From Candidatus Altimarinota bacterium (GTDB lineage: Bacteria; Patescibacteriota; Gracilibacteria; UM-FILTER-43-11), in assembly GCA_029934675.1 (NCBI GenBank), contig JAOZLT010000057.1, positions 1 to 8,564 on the forward strand: a DNA stretch of 8,564 nt, written 5' to 3'. The position numbers were made by a program, and so were the translations under genes. This document shows, in pieces, positions 1 through 6,872 of the stretch. The notes under the pieces are model-generated. The model was not told the origin of the DNA. It ran no database searches and saw nothing but the letters and a program-made list of their open reading frames with translations. The stretch's first letter is position 1; each line of letters opens with the position of its first letter.

Positions 1-45
1 ATTAGGAATCTTTGGGCTTTTTTAGTATATTATTCTTTCGGACAC

Positions 46-255
46 TTATGAATCAAATACATTAATTTCCAGTTCATTTGTATAATAAGGCACATTGAGT
101 TTTTTTGGAATAATAAAACCCTGATAATCGATATCTGTTCCACAATAACAAATCTCGGCAATTAATTCCGATTCATTTTTGATAATTCTTGACACAAGCA
201 GCGATACTTTTATTAAATCTTTACGCGTGCTACAAGTAAATAAAAGCTTCTTCAT
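46..255 (-). pseudogene. N-terminal remnant resembling UDP-N-acetylglucosamine 2-epimerase (WecB-like), truncated
   Basis: This 69-codon frame begins MKKLLFTCSTRKDLIKVSLL, which matches the start of non-hydrolysing UDP-GlcNAc 2-epimerases (typical MKKILFVxGTRPExIKxxPL). The Arg and Lys of that signature are kept (R11, K16). Residues 39-64 (GTDIDY, then IPKKLNVP and NELEI) follow the family pattern of TGQHxDY, a 'FFEELNIP' helix and 'YNLEV'. The full enzyme has about 370-380 residues, so more than 80% is missing. In the 45 bases after the TAA stop, the same frame has a second TAA after seven codons, and no other frame continues convincingly before the window ends. It lies 177 bases beyond the aminotransferase gene and has no clear ribosome binding site. 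An intact relative would convert UDP-GlcNAc to UDP-ManNAc for glycan synthesis. Alternatives are a real small protein of unknown role, or a sequencing error in a full gene extending past the window. Confidence 0.5.
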
Positions 256-323
256 TATTTTTGCTTGTTAGTAACTATAAGAAACCGTCAATATCTTCGT
301 TGGACTTGAACTGCTATTCAGTT

Positions 324-340
324 ATTTACTTAAAGTAAAT
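324..340. repeat. short perfect inverted repeat in the gap after the aminotransferase gene
   Basis: Two 8-base arms (ATTTACTT and AAGTAAAT) flank one central base. The repeat sits in the 177-base gap 256-432, which also holds a tandem duplication of CCTAGA (365-376) and an imperfect stem (388-412, CGC and GCG ends). The arms are AT-rich and no long T run follows on the minus strand, so this is a poor intrinsic terminator. It could be a small operator-like palindrome or chance in AT-rich DNA. Confidence 0.25.
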
Positions 341-432
341 TTCTAAATATTAATTCATTGTCCGCCTAGACCTAGACGTTTTTTATACGCCATATTACAA
401 AGTATAATAGCGATATAACACATTATTCAACT

Positions 433-1554
433 TTAGATAAGTTTGATAGTATCACAGATTAGATTTATTTCCTCCTCCTCTAATTCATAATAAAATGGCA
501 ACCTAAGTAAACAGTCAGTATAATGATCACTCATAACTAACTCTTTACCAATATATTTACCAATATAATAAGGGGACTTATGTAGTGATAAATAATGAAA
601 TACTGAGTGTATATTTTTTTCTTTTAATTTTTTGATTAGTTCATTTCGTTGTTCTATTGAATTTAAAACCAAATAAAACATATGTGCATTGTTTGTTGCA
701 TAATTGGGTATTTGAGGAATTTTTATAATACCCTTATCTGCTAACGGCTTAAGATTTTCATAATATTGATGCCAGATTCTTTTTCTTTTATTTTGAATGT
801 CATCAAGATGTTCAAGTTGTGCATAAAGGAATGCCGCAACAATATCAGAAGGAAGAAAAGACGAGCCAATATCTACCCAACTATATTTATTTACTTCTCC
901 CCGGAAAAATTCTGCTCTGTTTGTTCCTTTTTCCCAAATTATTTCGGCACGTTTTATAAATCTTTCATCATTAATAACTAACATGCCACCTTCGCCACAT
1001 TGCAAGTTTTTTGTTTCATGGAAGGAAAAACATCCGAAATGACCAATGCTACCAAGAGGTTTGTTTTTATAAAAGGAATCTATTGCTTGTGCAGCATCTT
1101 CTACAACAAATAGTTTATGCTTTTCAGCAATTTCCATAACCTTATCCATGTTACAGGCAACTCCGGCATAATGTACAACAACAATGGCTTTAGTTTTAGG
1201 AGTAATTAACTCTTCCATTTTATCTTCATCAATTCCCGGATGATCTGTTCGGCTATCAGCAAATATAATTTTTGCCCCTTGCCGAACATAAGCCAATGCG
1301 GTTGAAACAAAGGTATAAGAAGGAACAATAATCTCATCTCCCGGTTTTATATCCATTAATATGGCTGTCATTTCCAATGCATCGGTGCAACTACTAGTGA
1401 GCAATGTTTTTTTGAACCTCCAGTGATCCTCAAAAATATGCTGACATAATTTGGTGTATTTACCATTTCCTGATATCTTTCCTGAAGCTACTGCATCGTA
1501 AATATAATGGACTTCTTTACCTGTAAGGTGTGGCTTATTAAATGGAATTTTCAT
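433..1554 (-). CDS. wecE: WecE-type sugar-nucleotide 4-aminotransferase (DegT/DnrJ/EryC1/StrS family)
   Basis: This 373-residue PLP-dependent aminotransferase is predicted to transfer an amino group, usually from glutamate, to C4 of a dTDP-4-keto-6-deoxyhexose. In enterobacterial WecE the product is dTDP-4-amino-4,6-dideoxygalactose (Fuc4N). The similarity to E. coli WecE runs from end to end: IPFNKPHLTG at the start, PGDEIIVPSYTFVSTA (71-86), VVHYAGVACNMD (126-137), VVEDAAQ (150-156) with the cofactor-ring aspartate D153, and GCFSFHETKN (174-183) with Schiff-base lysine K182. EKGTNRAEFFRG and NAHMFY are also conserved. Length is normal for the family. The start follows the flippase-like gene by 42 bases and has no visible Shine-Dalgarno. 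No dTDP-glucose synthesis genes (rmlA, rmlB) are in the window. The exact product stereochemistry is inferred from the close match to WecE rather than shown, but the family call is very secure. Confidence 0.93.
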   Translation of the reverse strand: MKIPFNKPHLTGKEVHYIYDAVASGKISGNGKYTKLCQHIFEDHWRFKKTLLTSSCTDALEMTAILMDIKPGDEIIVPSYTFVSTALAYVRQGAKIIFADSRTDHPGIDEDKMEELITPKTKAIVVVHYAGVACNMDKVMEIAEKHKLFVVEDAAQAIDSFYKNKPLGSIGHFGCFSFHETKNLQCGEGGMLVINDERFIKRAEIIWEKGTNRAEFFRGEVNKYSWVDIGSSFLPSDIVAAFLYAQLEHLDDIQNKRKRIWHQYYENLKPLADKGIIKIPQIPNYATNNAHMFYLVLNSIEQRNELIKKLKEKNIHSVFHYLSLHKSPYYIGKYIGKELVMSDHYTDCLLRLPFYYELEEEEINLICDTIKLI

Positions 1555-1596
1555 TGAGTTCTATTTATCTAAATAACTTTATCAACATTTTATATT

Positions 1597-2580
1597 CTAC
1601 ATAGTCGAAATGTGTGATTTTGATTTTTTTCTTAAATCAAATAAAAGCGGAAGGGAAAGAATTGAAACCATAATTCCATTTATATATACCATCATCGATA
1701 GAATGATTACAATTTCTGGTAACACATTAAACATACCAAGTAGCCAAATTAATGAAAGTTCTCTAACGCCAATTCCACCAATACTAACTGGAAGGGCAGT
1801 TATTAACCACATTATTGCAACTGCGAAAACAATCTCAAAAAAACTGATTTCCATTCCAATACTCTGACTAAAAATATAATAAATTGCGAATGATATAAGA
1901 TGAATGGGTAAGCACAATAAAAAGGCGTAAACAACCTTTTTCCTGTTTGCACCGTAATAGGATACTGACTCACTCCAATTTCGGATTATTGCTCCCAGAA
2001 ACTTCTGTAGAAAACTGATTCGAGCGATTAAACCTTCAATATAGGTGATAACCCTCTTATTCATGGAAACAACTAATAAAGCTATTACTATAATAAAAAT
2101 AATTATTAGTTTACTCAAATCAAAACCATGTATTTTACGTGTTAGGAATAAGGCAAGAATTCCGAAAATGAGAATTGAGATTAATCCTACGACTCGGTCA
2201 ACGAGCACAGCAATAACACTTTTAATCTTCTTTTTTTTCTGTTCTTTCACAGCATAAACTGTTTTAACAATATCCCCACCTAATGCACCTGGCATAAAAA
2301 GGTTGAATAAATGAGCAATCATTGAAAATCGAAAATAGTTCCATTTCGAAAGACGTGTTTCATTATCCGGATGAAGTGCTTCCCAACGTAGACCAGTAAG
2401 CCATATTCTGAATACAGAAATAAGAACTGTAAAGATGAATATAGAGTAATTCAGGTTTGCTAAATGATTAGCTACATCTGTTAGATTAAACTTGCTATAG
2501 AGCAACCATATGCATACGATTAAAACTATAATATTTATCGCAAGCCTAATATGCTTTTTGTTGAATACTTTTTTTTGCAT
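1597..2580 (-). CDS. flippase-like integral membrane protein (LPG-synthase transmembrane / UPF0104 / AglD-like family)
   Basis: This 327-residue protein is mostly hydrophobic, with about eight predicted membrane segments (near 10-28, 44-62, 120-147, 157-172, 215-239, 247-263, 272-288 and 289-314). It carries both family signatures: NLFMPGALGGD (93-103) followed by a basic stretch (KEQKKKKIK), and PVSIGGIGVRE (264-274). These mark the 'flippase-like domain' seen in the membrane half of MprF and in AglD-type proteins. The soluble aminoacyl-transfer domain of MprF is absent. Members are often found in glycan clusters and are thought to act on lipids or lipid-linked sugars, but the substrate of stand-alone copies is mostly unknown. 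It sits 42 bases after the ATP-grasp gene and 42 before the aminotransferase. Given the GtrB-like glycosyltransferase upstream, it could help move a polyprenyl-phosphate sugar across the membrane. That role is inference. Confidence 0.85.
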   Translation of the reverse strand: MQKKVFNKKHIRLAINIIVLIVCIWLLYSKFNLTDVANHLANLNYSIFIFTVLISVFRIWLTGLRWEALHPDNETRLSKWNYFRFSMIAHLFNLFMPGALGGDIVKTVYAVKEQKKKKIKSVIAVLVDRVVGLISILIFGILALFLTRKIHGFDLSKLIIIFIIVIALLVVSMNKRVITYIEGLIARISFLQKFLGAIIRNWSESVSYYGANRKKVVYAFLLCLPIHLISFAIYYIFSQSIGMEISFFEIVFAVAIMWLITALPVSIGGIGVRELSLIWLLGMFNVLPEIVIILSMMVYINGIMVSILSLPLLFDLRKKSKSHISTM

Positions 2581-2622
2581 AAGATATTAAGACAATATAA
2601 TTCTATCGTGACATAAATATTT

Positions 2623-3852
2623 TTAACTAACCAATAAATTTTGTCCATCCTCATTTATTACTAAAAATCGTTTTTTAAATAGATCGAATTTAGTATCAAA
2701 TTCATTATAATCACTTGCCTTAATAAAAACTGTTCCAATCCTGCAGCTTGTGTCCTTCATTCCTACGGACATGTCGCCAACAAACCTGTAAAATATTATT
2801 TTATCGATTATTCCTTCTTCCTTTAATTCTTTTTGATTTAAATATTTTTTTATAATTCCTTTTTCACCATACAGATAACCTAGTCCAAGAACACCATTAT
2901 ACTCACGGTTGGAATTATCGAGTTTTACAGTTTCGTTAAGAAGTAGGTTAACAAAAGCAGAGACGATGTTAAAGCCAACAGCATTTCTAATAAATAATGG
3001 TTTTGACCCACCGGCAATCCGAGCACTTAATTCAATTACAAAAACCTCTTCATTCCTAACAATCATTTGAACAAACATGGGAGCATTTGTTAAGTGATAA
3101 ATGTCAGCCAGTTTTTGACAGATATTTTCTATTTTTTCCCTTATCACTTGAGAAACTACTGTAGGATATAAACTCTTATAAATTAGTGGAATCTGTGAGT
3201 TGCCAGTTTTGTAATTGTCTGAAATCATTATAACCTTATTAATGGAATTTAATACCATACAATCTACAGATACTTCAATACCCTCAATAAATTCCTCAAC
3301 AATTATTTGTTTTGTTTGGCTTATGGTAAATGCTTTTTGAAGATTTGGTAACAAATCAGTTTCCTTAGATACCTTGTTAATTCCTCTTGATCCGCTAGAG
3401 TCAACAGGTTTAACAATTAAAGGATATTTCAATTCCTTAGTAATATCCGCATAATTGTCAATATTGTGATATTCAATGGATCTGTATTGGGCAGTAGGAA
3501 TACTGTTTGTGCTTAGTAAATCTTTCATTACAGACTTATTGGTTAAGCTGAGAGCCTGATCTTCTGTAATATAGAATGGAAGCCCTAATTCTGCCGAGAC
3601 TTTTGAAGCTATTAATATAGGCTGGTCTGTTGAGATTGTAGTAATTAAAGATACATTATGTTTCTTTGCTATTTTCTTTATTGCATTTTCATCATACGTG
3701 CTTTCCATGTAATGTAGATCCGCTACTTCCTTAGCTGGAGGATTTTCATAATAATCAATTATAATGGTTTGAAAACCTCGTTGATTAAACTCCTCTACCA
3801 ATAATTTTTGGTCTGACCCTCCTCCAAGTATTAAGACATTCTGTGTTTTCAT
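2623..3852 (-). CDS. ATP-grasp carboxylate-amine ligase
   Basis: This 409-residue soluble protein has the ATP-grasp layout. An N-terminal Rossmann-like preATP-grasp domain starts NVLILGGGSDQ (5-15) and carries ISTDQP near 73-78. The ATP-grasp core has lysine K148 in IVKPVDSSGSRGI (146-158), including the glycine-rich loop, then VEEFIEG (185-191) for adenine contact, and a metal-binding strand with E274 in FVIELSARIAGG (271-282). A C-terminal subdomain of the biotin-carboxylase type follows (about 318-409, with CRIGTVFI near 370-377). Such enzymes activate a carboxylate as an acyl phosphate and join it to an amine, as in PurK/PurT, BacD or amino acid ligases. The substrates cannot be read from the sequence. 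It directly follows the mutase-like gene (25-base gap), so its carboxylate or amine may be the product of that enzyme or of the opine dehydrogenase homologue. The family is secure and the reaction partners are inference. Confidence 0.87.
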   Translation of the reverse strand: MKTQNVLILGGGSDQKLLVEEFNQRGFQTIIIDYYENPPAKEVADLHYMESTYDENAIKKIAKKHNVSLITTISTDQPILIASKVSAELGLPFYITEDQALSLTNKSVMKDLLSTNSIPTAQYRSIEYHNIDNYADITKELKYPLIVKPVDSSGSRGINKVSKETDLLPNLQKAFTISQTKQIIVEEFIEGIEVSVDCMVLNSINKVIMISDNYKTGNSQIPLIYKSLYPTVVSQVIREKIENICQKLADIYHLTNAPMFVQMIVRNEEVFVIELSARIAGGSKPLFIRNAVGFNIVSAFVNLLLNETVKLDNSNREYNGVLGLGYLYGEKGIIKKYLNQKELKEEGIIDKIIFYRFVGDMSVGMKDTSCRIGTVFIKASDYNEFDTKFDLFKKRFLVINEDGQNLLVS

Positions 3853-3877
3853 TCGCTATTAATTAGTCTTTATATTT

Positions 3878-5755
3878 TTAAAATAGATTTTTAAGTTGTC
3901 TCAAGTCTTCCAAAATAAATGGAAGTCTTTGTGAAGCAGATATCATTTCCCCATAATCATCAACGATTTTCACAGATCCTTTAATTAATGATGTGTCCCA
4001 TTTAATAGCATTCCTGAACTCGTCTTTTCCTTCCCAAAGATAAGGTGCTACTAAGAAGCCAGAAGCAAATACCTTATACAAACCTTCTGGAGTATATGGA
4101 TTTGGAATGTTACTTTCTATTGCTGCAACAATTGTATTAGCTTCATTGAGAAGATCTTCAGTTCTGATTTTCGTTTCAGCGTGAAAGGCCATGTTTTCCA
4201 CTTTTCCCCCATCTCTTAATTGTCTGTATTCCTTAAGTGCCTGAATTGTAATTTGGATACTCTCCTTTATAACCTTAGGAGTGGCAAGGTGAGATGCTTC
4301 TGAGTAACTTACTACGTGGATAATATCAGGACTTAATTTGTTATTAGGATCAATATCGTCCATTAAAGCAGTAACTGATGCTAACTGGACTTTTGCTTTT
4401 TCCAGATCTGGTGAAAAGTAGTCCAGACCAGCTCTAGGTTGAAGAAATACTGTGAAGTTTTTATCCTCCAAACTTTTTACCATTCTGAGCATCGCTCTTG
4501 ATTTAGCCAAATCCTGAATGCCCCATGTATATTTTGGCGTATTTAGCATATTTTGTAATACGAATGTTTTAACACCGTATTTCTTCGCTGTTTTTGCAGC
4601 CAGATAAGCAGATACAATATAACTTACATCATCTCCTCCTCTAAATGCAAAATGATGTGGAATATTAGGCTCAAATGGCTTGTTGCATCCAGCAATATAC
4701 TTTAGCGTTTCTATATGTTGGTTTAAATTCTCCAAAACTGAATTTGGTCCTCGTCCATCAATCTGACAGAACCACCAGAAAGATAAAGCATGCCAGCATA
4801 TATTCAGTGACATTTCGTGAATCCTGGCTAATTGTGGAATGTTGCGTGTGCCGGCATAGGTTCTAAATAGCATTGGACGTCCGGCTTTCCATAATTGGTG
4901 ATATTCAACAGAGGAGTTGATTGGCAGTCCACCTCCATTTGGCATATCTTTCCAGTCTTCTCCAAAATGTGACTGACTTAGTTGTGAAGACCCAATTGAA
5001 ACAATGTCCAGAAACCCATCCTTGGCAAGTTGTTTTACCCATGAGGTAAATTCCTTCATAGCATCTTTATAATTTGGGTTGTAAGGTCCTACATGCACTC
5101 TCATTAATGGATACTGATGTTTAGCCTTTACATGGTCAATTCTATCAATGATGTTATCTGAAAATGTTCCGAATGACTTATAGCCTGATCGATTGGCTGG
5201 TTTGGTATTTAGAAAATCTGATTTTTCAATTAAACTCTTAGCAAACTCCCATCTGTTTTCGTCATAAGTGCTTCCTTCCTGGATTGAATTTGGAATTATA
5301 CTTAGCGGAATCCCAATTTTTTTTAAGGATTCAACAGGTGATTCATCTCCAACAAATACTTCAACTTCTCCATGGTATTCATTTTTAATAATTCGACATG
5401 CTTCGGGCAAACCGGCAAAGAAAATACGCTTGATTTTACCCCCATTTTGAGCAAGCAGATTCCGACTCCTGATCTGATAATATACCTTACCAAAATTAAT
5501 TTGGGCTTGTCTGGGGTCTAGGCGATAGCTGAATCCAAGATGGCTAATTTTATTTTCATCAAGCCATTTTACCAATAAGACTATATTATTTAGTTTCGAT
5601 ATTTCAGCAACAGCCGAAGCCACCATAGAGTCACCAATAATAACTTTATAGCCGCATTCTTCCAAAAGCTTCGCAATATTACTTATACCTAGAGTATGTG
5701 CATCAATATTAGGTCTTATCAGGCCGAAAACTTCATTCTTATAGAGTTTATACAT
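3878..5755 (-). CDS. fused cobalamin-binding (GlmS-like) and glutamate-mutase-E-like (GlmE-like) protein
   Basis: This 625-residue protein appears to join the two subunits of glutamate (methylaspartate) mutase, normally separate GlmS (about 137 residues) and GlmE (about 480). Residues 1-155 form a B12-binding-type domain with DAHTLG (18-23), fitting the DxHxxG motif whose histidine (H20) ligates cobalt. The later SxL and GG elements are only partly kept (SYRL at 76-79, AG at 114-115). From about 200 on, the sequence follows GlmE order: a PLMRVHVGP strand with R219, RTYAGTRN (298-305), PHHFAFRGGDD (366-376), FSPDLEKA (447-454), SEASHLATPKVIKES (485-499) and a C-terminal part with PYTPEGLYKVFASGF (553-567). 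GlmE-family enzymes rearrange glutamate to 3-methylaspartate using adenosylcobalamin. Here several substrate residues seem changed, so the substrate is open. An AAGGA site lies three bases before the ATG, and the gene starts 12 bases after the dehydrogenase stop. It could also be a B12-binding protein with another activity. Confidence 0.72.
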   Translation of the reverse strand: MYKLYKNEVFGLIRPNIDAHTLGISNIAKLLEECGYKVIIGDSMVASAVAEISKLNNIVLLVKWLDENKISHLGFSYRLDPRQAQINFGKVYYQIRSRNLLAQNGGKIKRIFFAGLPEACRIIKNEYHGEVEVFVGDESPVESLKKIGIPLSIIPNSIQEGSTYDENRWEFAKSLIEKSDFLNTKPANRSGYKSFGTFSDNIIDRIDHVKAKHQYPLMRVHVGPYNPNYKDAMKEFTSWVKQLAKDGFLDIVSIGSSQLSQSHFGEDWKDMPNGGGLPINSSVEYHQLWKAGRPMLFRTYAGTRNIPQLARIHEMSLNICWHALSFWWFCQIDGRGPNSVLENLNQHIETLKYIAGCNKPFEPNIPHHFAFRGGDDVSYIVSAYLAAKTAKKYGVKTFVLQNMLNTPKYTWGIQDLAKSRAMLRMVKSLEDKNFTVFLQPRAGLDYFSPDLEKAKVQLASVTALMDDIDPNNKLSPDIIHVVSYSEASHLATPKVIKESIQITIQALKEYRQLRDGGKVENMAFHAETKIRTEDLLNEANTIVAAIESNIPNPYTPEGLYKVFASGFLVAPYLWEGKDEFRNAIKWDTSLIKGSVKIVDDYGEMISASQRLPFILEDLRQLKNLF

Positions 5756-5767
5756 AAATCCTTAGAG

Positions 5768-6841
5768 TTACAATGAATCCAATATTTCTTCTTTTGACAT
5801 TCCTTTTAATCCGAGATTCTTTAGAGTTCTTCCCGAAGATCTGAAATCCTGTTCAAGCAAGGACTGAGTTATTTCGAAAACTGAATTCATTAAAGGTGTT
5901 TCAACTGAAGCTAATTGTCCCAGTTCCATCATAGGTAGTATACCTGTAGGGATATCTTCCATTAGTAATCTGCTTTCTAATGTTGTTGGAGCAAGAATCT
6001 TATAATAGGCAGGATTCTTTTGCATTTTCGTACACAAATCATCCCCACTAATGTTTCTATAAGCAAGTGAAATCCATTCTGTAGCTGAAGTCAGGTTGAT
6101 ACCATAAGCTTTGCCAATAGCAAGTCGCTCAGCATCTATTTTTTCAAGAAAAGTGGCAATACGGGGCGTCATGTCATTGTAGAAATAAAAATTCTGCCCT
6201 CTTTCTATGGTAGCAGCATTGAACAAAACAACAGATGGGTGAAATATAGCTCCAATGTTTTCCAGGCTTGTAACCATAACATTTTCAACAGGAAAAAAAC
6301 AGTTATATATAGAATTAATTATAGCGGCAACTTGTGTTGTATCCTCTCTAGGTATTGTAGATAATAAGATTTTATCTTTTATTCCAATTATTCGAACTGT
6401 GCCGGGTGTTTCTACTCGGCATGCATAAATTAGGCTTTGGGCTTCAGCAATAAATACTTTCTTACTTAATCCATTTTGTTTAAATACTTCCCTGAATTCG
6501 ATGGCACCAAAAGTTCTTCCAGGGTTTAACAATATAATTTGATTTTCCTCCAAAAAAGGAACCATAGATCGGGCTAGTTCTCTGTGTGCATCTGCAGTGA
6601 TTACCACCATTATTATCTCTGCATGATTTAGCGCTTCTCCAAGGTTATTTGTAACTTTATTTATTGGTCCAAATCCATTCAAGGCTTCTGTTAATAATAC
6701 TCCCCCATTTTTATTAATCGTAGAAAGCTTATTACAATCTATATCATAGATTGTAATATTATGTCCTAAAAGACCAAAATGACCCGCTATGGCATGACCG
6801 CCATTTCCAGCTCCAATTACTGTAATATTATATTTTTTCAT
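5768..6841 (-). CDS. octopine/nopaline (opine) dehydrogenase family NAD(P)-dependent oxidoreductase
   Basis: With the ATG at 6841 this is a 357-residue two-domain dehydrogenase. Residues 4-34 form the dinucleotide-binding fold (NITVIGAGNGGHA, with acidic YDID at the end of the second strand, favouring NAD or an atypical NADP site). NPGRTFGAIEF (106-116) and AEAQSLIYACR (132-142) are family-like. The C-terminal octopine-DH domain has IGAIFHPS (196-203) with the presumed catalytic H201, and the signature EDIPTGILPM (295-304). The family reductively condenses an amino acid with a 2-oxo acid to give an N-(1-carboxyalkyl) amino acid (opine), or runs the reverse. In some O-antigens such compounds are amide-linked to sugars. 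A longer frame opens at 6949, but it would overlap the glycosyltransferase gene by 77 bases and add 36 residues before the Rossmann start. The downstream ATG has a good GAAGGA site, so it was chosen. The substrate is unknown. Confidence 0.85.
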   Translation of the reverse strand: MKKYNITVIGAGNGGHAIAGHFGLLGHNITIYDIDCNKLSTINKNGGVLLTEALNGFGPINKVTNNLGEALNHAEIIMVVITADAHRELARSMVPFLEENQIILLNPGRTFGAIEFREVFKQNGLSKKVFIAEAQSLIYACRVETPGTVRIIGIKDKILLSTIPREDTTQVAAIINSIYNCFFPVENVMVTSLENIGAIFHPSVVLFNAATIERGQNFYFYNDMTPRIATFLEKIDAERLAIGKAYGINLTSATEWISLAYRNISGDDLCTKMQKNPAYYKILAPTTLESRLLMEDIPTGILPMMELGQLASVETPLMNSVFEITQSLLEQDFRSSGRTLKNLGLKGMSKEEILDSL

Positions 6842-6847
6842 TTGATA

Positions 6848-6853
6848 TCCTTC
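6848..6853 (-). promoter_or_regulatory. ribosome binding site GAAGGA that sets the dehydrogenase start
   Basis: GAAGGA on the minus strand lies six bases before the ATG at 6841, a normal spacing. It is one of the clearest Shine-Dalgarno matches in the window and falls in the 31-base gap after the glycosyltransferase stop. This supports the shorter dehydrogenase start over the in-frame ATG at 6949. Confidence 0.65.
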
Positions 6854-6872
6854 AAATAGCGTTAGAGTGGTT

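Noticed and set aside
365..376. Tandem CCTAGA repeat as a CRISPR or attachment-site signal.
   Set aside because: Only two 6-base copies, no spacers, and no integrase or tRNA nearby.
256..432. A promoter for the epimerase remnant, suggested by TATACTTTG on the minus strand.
   Set aside because: The spacing inside the -7 element does not fit TAnnTTTG and no well-placed -33 TTG is present.
1610..2257. Plus-strand open frames opposite the flippase-like gene, and similar plus-strand frames elsewhere (for example 766-981, 4675-4866, 5268-5450, 7570-7824, 8220-8408).
   Set aside because: They lie fully or almost fully opposite well-supported minus-strand genes, show no recognisable domain, and have low-complexity composition expected of antisense reading of AT-rich genes.
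4411..4450. A QPRAG motif at residues 439-443 of the mutase homologue, identical to one near the N-terminus of GlmE, hinting at circular permutation.
   Set aside because: The surrounding segment (VFLQPRAG through FSPDLEKA and SEASHLATP) aligns in order with the C-terminal half of GlmE (VFVTTVFHQ through FPQDESKA and HEAIGIPTK), so the match is more likely coincidence.
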